Source: Topomyia yanbarensis (lineage: Eukaryota > Arthropoda > Insecta > Diptera > Culicidae). From it: a stretch of DNA of 64,000 nt. Under the pieces are notes generated by a model that did no database searches, was not told where the DNA came from, and saw nothing but the letters and a program-made list of their open reading frames with translations. The stretch is from NCBI RefSeq assembly GCF_030247195.1, contig NC_080672.1:370318271-370382270 (forward strand). Direction: 5' to 3'. This document shows positions 22,373-34,925 of the stretch, piece after piece. Position numbers and translations under genes: made by a program. Numbering within the stretch: position 1 is the stretch's first letter; every line of letters starts with the position of its first letter.

Positions 22373-22457
22373 GACATTTTGCGATGTCGACGTACTGAAC
22401 GGTATGGTATAAGACACTCGACCCCTGGGCCTTGGTTGGAAAGTCGATTTTCAGAGC
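22373..22457 (+). repeat. Family X, 3' part before hAT insertion
   Basis: CGACATTTTGCGATGTCGAC, then ACTCGACCCCTGGGCCTTGG and the AAGTCGATTTTCAGAGC end. It continues at 23007 after the hAT-like insertion. Confidence 0.75.
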
Positions 22458-23006
22458 CAGAGATGCGAACGGTATCGGTAAACTACATATTTTCCGGTAT
22501 ATTTACATTTGCACAAGCCGGACAGCCCGCTACAACGACGCATCGCTGCAGCTGCTGCTGCCAGAACGGTAGCCAGAACGATAGCCAGACTGAGTACACT
22601 TTTCCGTACAGCAGTAAAATACATTTTTGTTTTGCTGCTGTACTCCGACTGCTCGGTGAGCGTGTGGCGCAGTAATTTTGGCCTCTCGCTTTTTACACTC
22701 TTATCTGCCCGTTCAAAGAGAGAGGACTGCACACGAAAGCGTTAATGCCTGTCGTGACGTGAATGAACCGCATTCATTGTCGTCGTTTGTGGTTAAAAAT
22801 ATTAAAAAGTGTAATATAAGGAAATAGAAACTGTACCGCTCGTGTCTGGTGGCTGTACTAGGGGCGGTATTTTTTTTATCATGTTACTGCTTTGCATACA
22901 GGCGCTGAGCGTCCTGCTGTAGCGAACGGCGGCAGCGTCGAAGAAGAAGGGAGAATGTAGGCAAAAATATTACAGCCGTAGAAAAGTTAAGCATTTTGCC
23001 TCCTTG
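22458..23006. mobile_element. Non-autonomous hAT-like element
   Basis: A 549-bp insert flanked by the perfect 8-bp duplication TTCAGAGC (22450-22457 and 23007-23014). Ends are CAGAGATGCGAA and, on the other strand, CAAGGAGGCAAA, a weak match of the hAT style. The interior has a GCTGCTGCTG patch and no transposase frame. Other family X copies show the empty site (TTTTCAGAGCAATTGC at 20666-20681). Confidence 0.75.
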
Positions 23007-23165
23007 TTCAGAGCAATTGCTATGCTTTTCTAATAACATTTTGCCTTTAAAATGTCAAAAGGTTTATGTCAATTAAAAAGCTCCAAGATAACATCAAATC
23101 TCGGCGTTTTAGTATATTTTTCGAGAATCATAAAAATTCAATTAAAAAAAATTAAATAAATTAAT
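23007..23165 (+). repeat. Family X end plus AT-rich neighbour
   Basis: CAGAGCAATTGCTATGC resumes the repeat after the hAT insertion. 23060-23130 resembles 19560-19620 (AGATAACATCAAATCTCGGC). Confidence 0.55.
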
Positions 23166-24789
23166 TTTCTTCAAGATGACCTAGTTATGCTGCATTGCTT
23201 TCACTGTTATCAATAATCGATCTGCAGCAAACCGCAACCCTTCCACGAACTGAATTCAATAAGTTTTCATTAAACGCACTTGATCCGTATCGAACGTCGT
23301 AAATTAGTCGAAATATTTACAGTACGTAATTACTTTCTCAAGTCACGAAACGAGCCCGGCACACCTTATTCCCGGTAATATTTTTCAGTCGACTGACTGC
23401 ACTTTCGGTGGCCAAGGTATCGATAAAATCTTTCCCGACCAGAGCGCGCCTATAGGTACCCAAGAACGATTCCCTTCGGACTGCTGAGGGCTGCGAACGA
23501 AGCCACCAACATCAGCAGGCGGCAAAATCGTTCACTCATCAAAGGATTCGCCAGAAACAAACACAGCCGGCCGTGCGATAAATTTCAATTAATAATTCAT
23601 GCATTTAATAATTAAAAATTCATCAATGTTTCGCTTGCCCCGATCGCCGATCGGCAATCGCCACGCTCCCCAAGGTTCCCGGAGTACTGTTTTTATTACG
23701 AATTTCGGAGAAATGGCACGTCAAAGCTTTGCGGACTTTTAATTATGATCTGGACCTCCCCACACACACATACAAACACACATACGCAACGGTTGCAAAT
23801 CGAGCTGCTCGATCGACTGCTAGAATGGCCCCGGGGAGTCAAAAGGTGAAATTTCGACATGGGCTTCGTGATTACGCGCCGAATTTTCAATTAGGACCCC
23901 GGGAGATTCTGCTGGGATAGTCACTCCTTGTGCTGCCTGCACCAGTTGCTTTACTCCGTGCAGAGGGGAAGATCGATGTCCGCAATCGCTCGGCACTATT
24001 CCCCTTTGGCCCGCGGGGGTTACATTCACACTGACAGATGCGGTTGGTCCCCCCGTCGGACCCCGAAATCGCATAAAAAATTGTAATAAAAATCAGAAAT
24101 CAAGCAAAAAATTGAATAATTTTTAAATTAGCAGAACACCCAGGAGGAGATCCCTGGCCAAAAAGCAATCCCGGCAGGACTTTGTCGGAGATAGGTCTCC
24201 TCCCCCCCCCCCCCCACGATTCGTGCGTCGTCATCGTCGACAACTTGGGCGGGGATTATTTATTGCTTTTTGGTGGGGTTATGAGGAACGAACAGCACTC
24301 TTTCTACTACCGCGCAGATGCTGTCTTTTAATGTCCAACTAATTTTTATGCCTGAGAATTTCCTGCACCGACACGGGTGGAATGGTTTAATTTTTTTTGT
24401 GTCCAGTATTTAGCTGATTCCGGTACCATATTGAACTGATTGATTCTGAGATTAAAATTTCTGTGAGTCAATGTCTTGCTTAGTCGCTGCCTTTCGATCG
24501 TCGCGCAATTTACTGATAATTAAGTCACCAATTCAGGATGAGTAGGACAATTATTCCGTAATAAAATATTGCAGATTTTAATAAAGTCATGGGTACGTTT
24601 CGACTTCTTCTCATCAGAAACCGAACTAACGAATTGTCGGAATAGATAAGCACCGGCTTGACGCTAAATCCCAATACGGAAGCACTGTTTATGTTTCCAA
24701 TCAAACAACTGGTCAAACGTTATGTTCCGTTAGACTAGAAGTTCTGTTTAAGCCGATGGGACACAGCGAAGCCAAACTTTGCGCTAATC
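23166..24789. other. Repeat-poor sequence, no gene assigned
   Basis: 23230-24080 is GC-richer and includes a homeobox-site-like cluster of ATTAAT/TAATTA words at 23583-23625. A short (AC)n lies at 23760-23785 and a run of about 14 C at 24204-24217. 24300-24789 is AT-rich without features. Frames up to 84 codons look random. Confidence 0.4.
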
Positions 24790-25045
24790 TATTCCGACAA
24801 TGATTTTGAGTTGAGAAACTAATTTAAAATTTCTTAACAAGTTGAAAATTTTTGGTGTGGTTCAAACTCCCGAACCCTCCTCCTGGATCCGCCGCTGATT
24901 CCAAGTGTTTCAGCGTCGACACATAGCAACTCACGTACGAAGCTTTCGATTCATTGTTCGTATGTGTAAATCGCACTGAATATGTAATACACATTTCCAC
25001 CATTATATTAAACATACCCAGCCATGGAATCGTAGTTTGGATAAA
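24790..25045 (-). repeat. Family X left arm with 78-bp target copy (left)
   Basis: Contains AACAAGTTGAAAAT, GGATCCGCCGCTGATT and CACATAGCAACTCACG. The last 78 bases (24968-25045) are repeated at 28961-29038 on the other side of LOA copy 2. Family X copies at 37985-38052 and 59990-60070/61728 show the undisturbed order. Confidence 0.8.
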
Positions 25046-25304
25046 CGCACAGCAACTATGAATTTATCTCGACTCATGCAGGAAGGTAAAGCTTCAATAG
25101 CATTGGTTCAAGAACCGTATTTCCATAAAGGAAACTTATATAACACTGCCTTCATTGCTTACAACAAGACAGGCATGACTAACCCACGTGAAATGCCTCG
25201 TGCTTGCATTCTTGCAAATAAGGCGATTGACGCGTGTCTCATATCGGAGCTCACAACTCGAGATATCTGTGTTGTCACAGTTACACTGACTGTCGGAAAC
25301 GTAG

Positions 25305-25489
<185 letters not shown>

Positions 25490-25747
25490 CAGCATATCTA
25501 CCGCATAACGAGTCATCTCCTTCTGATGATTTCAAAAGCGTTGTATCATATTGTAGCAGAAATGGGCTTCCGCTCATTATCGGCAGTGATGCGAATGCTC
25601 ATCACATCATTTGGGGCAGCTCAGACATCAATATGAGCGGCTCTGAACTGATGGAGTACATAAGTAGTACAAATCTCCATATTCTGAATGTGGGGAACCG
25701 ACTAACTTTTGCGAGGTCCGAGAGGGATGAGGTGATAGACATAACAC

Positions 25748-26042
25748 CACAGACTAACAGACATAACACTTAAAAACAAAGCTTCGCCCGCTTTAACGGT
25801 CATTTTAAATATATTTGTAGTTGGGACTGTGGCCACATTTGAAATTATGGCGCCACTGACATATGAACAAGTATATGGGGGATAGACCACTAGTGAAAAA
25901 TTGCTCCCAAACCTGAGGGGTAACCCACCAGTAATGAGTGTTTGGGACCGTGAATAAAAGGTGGAGCTAGTGTTCTGGGAAAATGGTCGGATCGATGTTT
26001 TTTGAGGGAATTCCCTCATAGTGTTATGTCTGTTAGTCTGTG
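25748..26042. mobile_element. 295-bp MITE with 23-bp perfect inverted ends
   Basis: Both ends begin CACAGACTAACAGACATAAC and match for 23 bases. The 7-bp duplication ATAACAC lies at 25741-25747 and 26043-26049. LOA copy 1 (1400-1430) shows the empty site. No coding capacity. Superfamily not assigned. Confidence 0.9.
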
Positions 26043-28960
26043 ATAACACTTTGCTCTGATAGAATTTTGCATGAGCTGGGAAATTGGCAGGTTCCAAATG
26101 AAACTGAACCGTCTCTATCCGATCATAAATATATATTTTTCGGTCATTTTGATGTCACCTTCAATGTGGTAACATATCGTAATCCTAAATCTACAAACTG
26201 GGACCTCTTTTTGGAAAACTTGGCGACTAAATTTCATGGATATTTTCCAACAATTAGTCAACTAGACGACTTAGATGCCGTCGTGGATACGACAAACTCA
26301 TTCATATTAGCATCCTACGAAGAAGCTTGTTCACTTCGTACTGTTAAATCGACTAGGGGAACCCCTTGGTGGAGGGCTGAGCTTGATAGAATGAAGAAAG
26401 TTATGAGAAGAGCTTGGAACCGGCGTCAGCGTGATGACTCCAGGGCTTTCAGGTCAGCTCGTAGTGCATATAAGAAATATCTTACATCTGCAGAACGGGC
26501 TGGCTGGCAAAGCCTATGCACTAATGTCTCTAGTCTGAACGAGGCTAGCAGATTAAATAAAATTCTCTCCAAATCGAATGATTTTCAGATGAACTCCTTG
26601 AAAACCAGAGATGGTGTTTATGTGACGGACGAAAAAGATGTTCTTAATTGTCTCTTCGACACACACTTTCCAGGCTGTATCGATCCGGAGTTGATCAATG
26701 TTCACAGATCTCATTCTGGTGATTCGGACTCGTGGGCGTTAGCACGCACATTGGTTTCCACTGAATCGGTCAAGTGGGCAGTTGACAGCTTTGCTCCATA
26801 CAAATCACCCGGAAAAGATGGAATACTTCCCGTGCTACTGCAAAAGGGATTTGATATTCTTAAACATGTCTTGGAAAAGATTTTGCTTTCCAGTCTTGCT
26901 ACCGGGTATATCCCGAAAGCATGGCGAGAAATAACTGTTAGATTTATTCCCAAAGTTCTTTTCTTCTGAAAGCTTTGGAACGGATAATCGATCATCATAT
27001 CAGGAACGTTAGTTTAGTTGAATATCCACTGCACAAAATGCAACATGCATATCAGTGTGGGAAATCCACGATCACTCTGCTCCACGATGTTGTTTACAAC
27101 ATTGAGAAAGCCTTCTCGCTCAAGTAATCTAGCTTGGGTGTATTCCTATATATTGAGGGTGCTTTTGACAATGTGTCCTTCCAGTCTATTATGGAAGCGA
27201 CGCGCGGTCGAGGGATACCTGCATGTATCTCGGATTGGATAAACGCAATGCTTAGTAACCGCATACTTTGCTCGTCACTGCGACAGGCTGAGATACGGAA
27301 GTTGAGTATTTGCGGTTGTCCTCAGGGCGGCGTTCTGTCACTTTTGTTATGGAACTTGGTAGCTGACGGCTTGTTGAAGAAACTCAATGAGCTTGGATTT
27401 CCAACCTACGGGTTTGCTGACGATTACCAAATACTAATTACTGGATTTTGCATCGGAACAATCTTTGACTTAATGCAACAGGCATTAAGAGCTGTCGAAC
27501 AGTGGTGTCGACAAGTTAAACTATCAGTTAACCCAAGCAAAACTTCAATGGTTCTATTCACGAAGAAGCGAATAAAAACCGGGGTTCGTCCCTTGCAGTT
27601 CTTTGATTTTGAGCTGCTGTGTGCAGATCAAGTCAAATACGTTGGAGTCATATTGGATTCCAAACTGAATTGGTCTGCTCACATTGAGTTCAGAGTCAAG
27701 AAAGCGTGCATGGCCTTCGGGCAGTGCAGACGAACTTTTGGAAAGATCTGGGGTTTAAAACCTTAATACATCTATTGGATTTACACGACAATTGCACGTC
27801 CAATACTGTCATACGGATGCACTGTGTGGTGGCAGAGGGGAGAGGTGGTGACAGTCCAGTCAAAGCTAAACCATCTGCAAAGAATGGCACTCATGGCGTT
27901 GACTGGTGCTTTCACCACGACTCCGACTGCTGCTCTTGAGGCTCTTCTAAATATCAAACCATTACACATAAAGCTCAAACAAGAAGCACTATCATGTGCA
28001 TATAGACAGCAGGTTACTGGGCTTTGGAACAGTAATCATGTTGATCTTGCTACCAGTCATACACGATTGTGGTAACAAATGGTTACATGGGGTGAAGATA
28101 TTCTTGCTCCCAGCGATATTACAATCACTTGTAGTTTTCCATACAGGACATTCCATGTGAAGTTTCCCTCTCGAGAGGAGTGGTTGTCTGGCTTTATGGA
28201 AAGACAACAACAAACGCAAGTGGTTTGTTACACCGACGGTTCTCTGATGGAGGGACGTGCTGGTGCTGGTGTCTACTGTCGTGAAATGATATTGGAACAA
28301 TCTCACTCACTAAGTAGATGCTGTACTGTATTCCAAGCAGAAATCTTTGCGATTATGTACGGTCCTGGGCTTCGTCCGAGCACCGCAATTATTGGAGAAA
28401 TCTACAAACGTGTCGTCAAACAAAGGCGTTTCTAGAACAACCATGTCCAGTGGTTTCGAAAAATATCCTACATTTTTCGAAGCTTCACTGCGGCATGCTG
28501 ACCAGGGCTTTAACCGGCCACTGCAAACTCAATTATCACATGGCAACTATTCAGCGCGCTGAGTCTTTTTCATGTGATCTTTGTGAATCCGACTACGGAA
28601 CCTCATATCATCTGATATGCAACTTTCCAGCGGTATCGCAATTGCGATTTCGAGTCTTCAGCCGTCCTTATTTAGACGAAACCATGTTTGGACGACTGAA
28701 ACTCAGAGACATACTAAAGTCCAATGCGGTAAAGAGCTTTAGGCGCAGGCAAGTTGAACTACTTGTGAGTTTAACTTACCTGTTGTTTATTTTTGTTTTT
28801 GTACTGTTATTTTTCCCACCCTTTCAATTCTAATTCCCCACACCTCCTTGTTCTTTCCTTCCGCTCAGGAAATGATGAAAACACACGGCAAGGCACAAAT
28901 CCCCGACTACATACGGGGAACGTGCCATTTAAGCCAATGTATTTTGATTCCTGAATCCTG

Positions 28961-29095
28961 AAATCGCACTGAATATATAATAGACATTTCCACCATTATA
29001 TTAAACATACCCAGCCATGGAATCGTAGTTTGGATAAATGAGACAGGCACAATTGCACCACCAGGTGGATTAAAACGGGTTTTTTTTTTATTTTA
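28961..29095 (-). repeat. Family X terminus with 78-bp target copy (right)
   Basis: The repeated 78 bases are followed by TGAGACAGGCACAATTGCAC and CACCAGGTGGATTAAAACGG, the outer end of family X in minus orientation. Confidence 0.85.
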
Positions 29096-31046
29096 AATTG
29101 CATTTTTATTCTAAACACGTTAATATAATTTAATAAATTAAATTAAATTTTGTGAAACAATTGTCGAACAGATATCCAAACGATTTTCCGGAAATTTCCG
29201 GAACAGTCAAATAAACAGCAAATAGTGCAACTCATAGAACGGAAAAATAGATTTCGTTACAATTTCAGCGAAATAGTTTCGAGATTCAGCAACCATTGAG
29301 AATTCAGCATTGCTGATTGTTTACTGAATTGAGTTCTACAAACTGACGACACGAATGAACTCATGACAAATGAACTCTTTGACAATTCTCGGTGGTTTGT
29401 TTACTTTGCCAGTTGCGTGAGTGCCGTTACATTCGAACTCACGTAACTTCCATGTAAACAAACCACCGATAATTATCAAACCAAGTTCATCCGACTAATT
29501 ATGTGTGGTTATGGTTGGTGTAAAACCTAATGCTCGGTTGTTCAAATCTCAATAAATATGCAAAAAGTGTTGAGATTCGGCAAACAATGCTATGCACCGA
29601 GCTAGTTACTCCAGTCCAGATTCTTGAATATTAAAATTTTAGAATTCTAATATTTTAATTTTTTTATTTTTAAATTTTTGAATATTTATATTTTCAATTT
29701 CATTTCAATTTTAAAATTTTTAGATTCTCGAATTTTAAAATGCTCAATTTTTAAATTTTAAGAAAAAACTAAAATGTTTAAATCTTTGATTTTTTTTAAT
29801 TTTGAAATTTTTAAATCTTTATGCATTTAAACTTTCAGGTTTCCAAATTTGCAAATTTTTAATTTTGAGATTATAAAATTTTTAGAATTAAAATTTTTCG
29901 TATTTTGAAACATGGTGGCCATTCTGCATGCAATAAAATTACGGATATAGATTATACCGATATTGTGGCCAAAATTAAGAGAGGGCATGGCTTATACAGT
30001 AACTAACCTAAACTTCAATAATGTATAACAACATGTATGAACATTTAAAACTTAAAAAATACATATTTTTATTCCCAAATTTTGTTATAGTATTGTTAAA
30101 AATAACCGAAATGTTTCATTATTAAATGAAAAAAAAAATCAAATGCGGGATTGTTGTGGATTTTGACATCAGCCAGGAATACCACATTTGCGGATTTCCC
30201 CAAAAAAAAAATAATAATGGCAACGCTGTTCACGCATGTTGTGTGAACTGTTTGGATTTAGTGTCTGACTAACGCCAATTTGGTATTAGTTTTGATACAT
30301 CGTCTACTTAATAGCAAGTTGGTGTTAGTTACTGACGAGTGGAACACGAAACATTGATTCCCAACTTTTCTAGTATTACAGTATGTCTTATGTCATTATG
30401 TTTTGTTCGGATTTTTCAAAATTCTCTTGGTCAAGTCTCCCTAGACGATCACAGAAAAACTTTTATAACAGTTAAAAAGGTAAATTAAAAATACTGCTAA
30501 AAATAATGAACACGCACAATTATATCTCAATGAATTTGGAAGGATTGGAAACTTTTTTAGAGATTTATGCAGGTTTAACTGAAAACCTGGTCAAGTCTCC
30601 CCTCCGCTTTACCGTTTACGCCTGAATATTTTTTCGCACGTTTTTGGCGACAAAAACTACTGTGCAGTGGTGAAAATGATGACGATCACGTAGTAGCGCT
30701 CTGGTGCTAATCGGCACTACCAGTAGCGTAGCCAGAAATTTGGTTTTGACGAAAATCTTAGATTTTTCAAAAATGTTGGCGGGTCTATTGATGACATTTA
30801 ATCTGTAGACCGCGACCGACTGGGTACTACCGTGTTCTGCAGTAATAGCGAAATGGGATGGTGTGAGCGGGCATGGTCGCTATAACCCTACCGCAGGCAG
30901 AACTAAATACCTGTCGCAGGTGTCAGTTATGTTGGGTGGCGGACTACGAGACAGGTTAGGTCAAGTTCAACGAGTGGCCCAAAAACACCACTTTACTAAC
31001 AAAAGAATGAGCTGAAAACTCGCAACTTCGAAGCCGTAGCATTGGA
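29096..31046. other. AT-rich, no gene; hairpin inside
   Basis: 29630-29910 is low-complexity AAATTTT-rich DNA. 29379-29480 contains an inverted repeat on CGGTGGTTTGTTTAC. 30245-30330 has TTAGTGTCTGACTAACGCC and TTGGTGTTAGTTACTGACGA, faintly like the foldback MITE at 37268. 30720-30740 carries AGTAGCGTAGCCAG, a common repeat boundary word mirrored at 33976-33997. Confidence 0.45.
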
Positions 31047-31765
31047 GGAGCTTTGATAGACGGGATAGAAGGTGTGGAAATGCGGGGATCGAACGACGGT
31101 ACAAGAGCTGGGCAAAATGCGCCAACACGTGATCGAGTGGCAGGCGATCAGCGAAAGGATGTGTGTGGTGTGGATCAAAGGCCATTTCTTCGACTAGAGC
31201 ATTATCAATGTGCACTGACCTCACGAAAAAAGATGCATTTTATGCGCAGCTGGAGCATGTCTATGATAGCTGCCTATGGCGGAATGTTAAGCTCGTCATT
31301 GGTGACATAAACATCCTGATAGGCCGGGGGCATTGTATAAACTGGTTATCGCACAGGATAGTCTGTACGCCTTATAAATAATGTGCAGAAATTCTCACGA
31401 TTGATAAGTATATTATGACGAACACCTAAATAGCGAAGCAGTAGACGACAAGAGTATTGCAAGAATCAGCTTGGAGACGCGCGCAGTCGACGAAAGATTC
31501 CGGATCTACCTAAGATTCATGAAAAAATAGGACGGTTGGACCGCTGGCAATGATCAACTGTCATGTGAGCTACTCAAACACAGAGTAGAGAAATTGGCTA
31601 GAGCACTCCACTGGGTGCTTTTGAAGATCTGGAAGGAGGAGATTTCACCGAAGTATAGGAGGTAGGGAGTAGTATGTGCCATCTATAAAAAAGGGTGTTA
31701 AGCGGGATGTTTGCAACTAATTACCTATCAATCACATTACTGAACTGCCCTTGTATGCAAAGGTG
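31047..31765 (+). pseudogene. RTE-clade retrotransposon relic (endonuclease and RT start)
   Basis: Two protein stretches typical of RTE-clade elements occur in order. Endonuclease: TDLTKKDAFYAQLEHVYDSC, then VKLVIGDINILIGR, at 31215-31328; the aspartate of the usual GDFN motif is kept, and F is changed. RT N-terminus: AGNDQLSCELLKHRVEKLAR, then ALHWVLLKIWKEEISPKY, then VVCAIYKKG, at 31546-31698. Stops and frameshifts separate them, and the region between is shortened (the DHYLV part is not found). Nothing after the first RT motifs survives. I recognise the family from mosquito RTE elements of the JAM1 type. Confidence 0.72.
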
Positions 31766-31952
31766 AAATAAATTTTCAAATCTTGCATGGTGCGGGTAAA
31801 AGCATGCTTTCGCCACTTTGCTTTTCGCATTTCAACAGGTAATTTTTTATTTTCAGTTGAAGTCGTTTGCACTGAAAAATGCGAATTTTCGTAGTGAACT
31901 TAAAAATTCGAAAAAGTTAAATTTGACCAAAGTGGCGTTGAAGTCATTTTTA

Positions 31953-33239
31953 TTTTGGGTAGTGGAATAAGTTCCCGCCTTTTTTCTTTAAGTTTGTTAT
32001 TTATTTGAACATATGATTACAAAGTAATTTTATGCAAAGTATTCCCCATTAGATGCGACAACTTTCGCCCATCTTTCTGGCAGTAAATGGATTCCTTTGT
32101 AGAAAAAATCTTGATCTTTCGACTTGATCCAATTTTCTAGCCACATTTCGATGTTTGCAGAAGATGTGAACCTTTCTCCAGAAAGCGCAGACTGCATTGA
32201 TCGAAACAAGTAAAAATCTGAAGGGGCGATGTCTGGGGAGTACGGCGGGTGCGCTAAAATTACCCATTTAATTCCTTCTAAGTAGTTTTTGACAGGTTTT
32301 GCTACATGGGGCCTGGCGTTGTCATGTAACAGAATAATTTTTCGTGTCTATCTCTCCATTCTGGTCTTTTTTCTTTTATAGCTCGGTTCAATCGTATAAG
32401 TTGCAGTCGGTAGCGATCTCCAGTGATAGTTTCGGACGGTTTAAGAACTTCATAATACACAACTCCTTTTTGATCCCACCAAATGCACAACATAATCTTC
32501 GAACTGTGGATATTTCGTTTCGGCACTGATGGGCCGGGTTCTCCTGGCATAGTTCATGACCTCGGTCGCTTAGGATTGTCGTAATAAATCCATTTTTCAT
32601 CACCAGTAATAATTCGATGCAGGAAACTCTTTCTTTTGTACCGTTGAAGCAACATCTCGCAGGTAACCAAACGTCTCTCAATATCTCTCTCCTTCAGTTG
32701 ATATGGCACCCAATTTTCGAGTTTTTGTACCATACCCATTGCGTGTAAACGTTTACCAACCGTTGATTTATCAACATTTAATGTATTCGACAGTTCCTCG
32801 AGCGTTTGGCATGGATCTTCACTTACTAATTCTTTCAGCTCAACATCTGAGAATTTCTTTGGGGCTCCCTCGCGTTCTTTATCACTAACTTCAAAATCGC
32901 CACTTTTGAATCGCCGAAACCATTCTTTACAGGTTGTGCTCGATGGGGCTCTTTCACCATATTCATTGACCAACAACCGATGTGTTTCAGCAGCACTTTT
33001 ATCCATAAGGAAATAATGCAGCAAAACTTCCCGCAAATGCTGTTTTGTTGGAACGAAAGTTGACATTTTTGACAAGAAATTTGAAATACTTATTCTACTG
33101 AGAATGAGTGCCAGCAACTGCGTTTCAAATCATCCAAACACGCCTTCAGAATACATGTATCATCAAGCTGCCAAAAACAAAAAACAGTACCCTAGCGACA
33201 CCTTTCTGAAAAAAGACGGAAACTTATTCCACTACCCAA
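31953..33239 (-). mobile_element. mariner-type transposon
   Basis: A 1.29-kb element with inverted ends TTGGGTAGTGGAATAAGTT at both sides (left from 31955, right ending 33239), adjacent to TA at 33240-33241 and to TATT at 31951. Length and gene size match standard mariners. It lies downstream of the RTE relic. Confidence 0.88.
32030..33066 (-). pseudogene. mariner transposase, one stop and one frameshift
   Basis: The transposase would bind the terminal repeats and move the element by DD34D chemistry. The ATG at 33066 opens MSTFVPTKQHLREVLLHYF. The paired helix-turn-helix region includes STTCKEWFRRFKSGDFEVSD and DPCQTLEELSNTLNVDKST. Catalytic residues: first Asp in ITGDEKWIYYDN (about 32600), second in LLHDNARPHVA (about 32320), third in PYSPDIAPSD with 34 residues between the last two. 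The end reads ERWAKVVASNGEYFA with TAA at 32030-32032. Two lesions exist: TGA where Trp is expected (32554-32556), and loss of one base in a run of T at 32338-32342. With these counted the gene spans about 345 codons, the usual length, so it died recently. Confidence 0.9.
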
Positions 33240-33241
33240 TA

Positions 33242-33990
33242 CATACTAGGATAGTAAACGTCATCTACAAGGTGTTCTCCCAAATTTTTAGTTACCGCCT
33301 ATAACCGTTAGTAAGGGAATTCGTAGTGCAATATGGCCTATAATGCACAAATACGGGTTGCATTCATATCTTCAACCAAGCTATTTGCAATAACATTCTT
33401 GAAAACTTTGCTGAAGACATTAAGTCTCGAAATAAATTTGATTGAAATTAGTAATATATCCAACTGGAAAAATTAATCAATAAAATTGTGCTGCTAAATA
33501 GTAAACCTCCAAAAGCTGAGGGTTTCCAAATTATGGAATCTTGGCGCCATTCAATTCGATACCCAAATGTACATCATAAATAGCGAAAAACGTGAAAAAT
33601 TTTGATTTTTTAATTACCAATTTTAGCTAGTGGTACTTTATATAAATGCACATAAAAACCGATTCTGACCTGTTAGAGACAAGCGTAAACGCCATTTTCA
33701 TCAGTTTCTATGTAGGCGTTTTCATTGAGCTATTTTGCTTGATATTTACATGATTTATCAACTATAGGATTCTCACTGAAATATTAGTTACAAGATCCCA
33801 TTCTCACAATTTACAAAAAGTCCCCATAACGTTTAAAACATTAGGTTCTCAATGTAATGAACATATAATAAACTTCCAAAATTATTATTTGAATATTTAA
33901 TAAACTAGTCAGCATCAAACTTTTTTTTCTTCAATTCAAACATTTTGGTTTGGAGGGGGTTTTAACCCCCAAAATCCTCCCTTGGCTACG
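33242..33990. other. AT-rich, no gene recognised
   Basis: No long frame. It ends with CCTCCCTTGGCTACGCCACT, a common repeat boundary word in mosquitoes. Confidence 0.5.
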
Positions 33991-34640
33991 CCACTGGGCA
34001 CCACAAAAGGAGTACAGGGGACTGCTGAGAACGAGAAAAAGGAAAAGAGTGAATGCTGATATTGATTGATTTTGGGAAGAGATTGATGAGGGACATATAG
34101 GGGAGATCGCGGTTTGGCATTATATCTCGAACCGGGACATTGAGTGGTCTATCTTGGGCCCGAAGGGAATCCATTAGTCGAAACCTGGCGGAACTATACT
34201 CGGTGCAAGTCCTGACAATGTGTTCGATATCGTGATAGTCAACGCCACAAGCGAAAACACCACGATCTACGAACCCAATACACCGCGGATGTACATCCAG
34301 CGTTTAACATGAGTCGGGACATCATACGAATGAAGTCACGACCCACCTCAGCCTTAGGGACTATCGAATGTAATCACCTAGTGCCCCTTTGCTCCACGAA
34401 GTTTGTTAACTTTCGAGAGTTGTTAATGAGGAATACTGAAAAATTCGTTGAAGCAAATTAGTTTTTCATAAATGTCACTTTATAAAGCACGCACCTTAGT
34501 TATCTCACAAAGAGAAATACCGGCAAGAAATAAATCCGACCATTATGAGTTCTGACTGTAATGCAGCAATCCTGATTCTGTATATAGTACTCCTGTTTTA
34601 CAGGGTTTTATCTGATCAAAGAAATTCGTTCGAAAGATTA
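33991..34640 (-). pseudogene. I/Loner-like non-LTR ORF2 C-terminus relic, copy 1
   Basis: On the minus strand the frames read VGRDFIRMMSRLMLNAG near 34330, then a decayed cysteine/histidine block, then MDSLRAQDRPLNVPVRDIMP near 34170 and INLFPKSINIS near 34060. Order and spacing match 63225-63690, where the metal-binding block is clearer (CTCGGSYRDIKHVVWSC). This is the tail of a reverse transcriptase protein of the I superfamily. The exact clade is uncertain. Several stops and frameshifts make it dead. The polymerase domain is absent. Confidence 0.6.
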
Positions 34641-34925
34641 AGCTTATGAAAAATTCCTTAGAAAAAGATATTTGATATGAATATATGATGTGATTGAACG
34701 TGGCATAGAAGTGTTGGTGGCACTTTCACTTATGCCACATTGCTAATTGATATTTTTTCTTGAATATAGGTTCCAAGTATGTTATGTTATGTTATAGTCA
34801 TTTCCAGAACAAGGCAGGAAATTAAAGTCTGCACGAATTAGGAAGGAACAATTGCACAACCAGGTGAATATAAACTAGTTTTTGGTAATCACTATATTTA
34901 ACCTGCATATCCTCCGTGCGCATTG

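Noticed and set aside
31802..31940. Inverted CGCCACTTTG words as ends of a MITE between the RTE relic and mariner
   Set aside because: Only ten bases match and no target duplication was seen.
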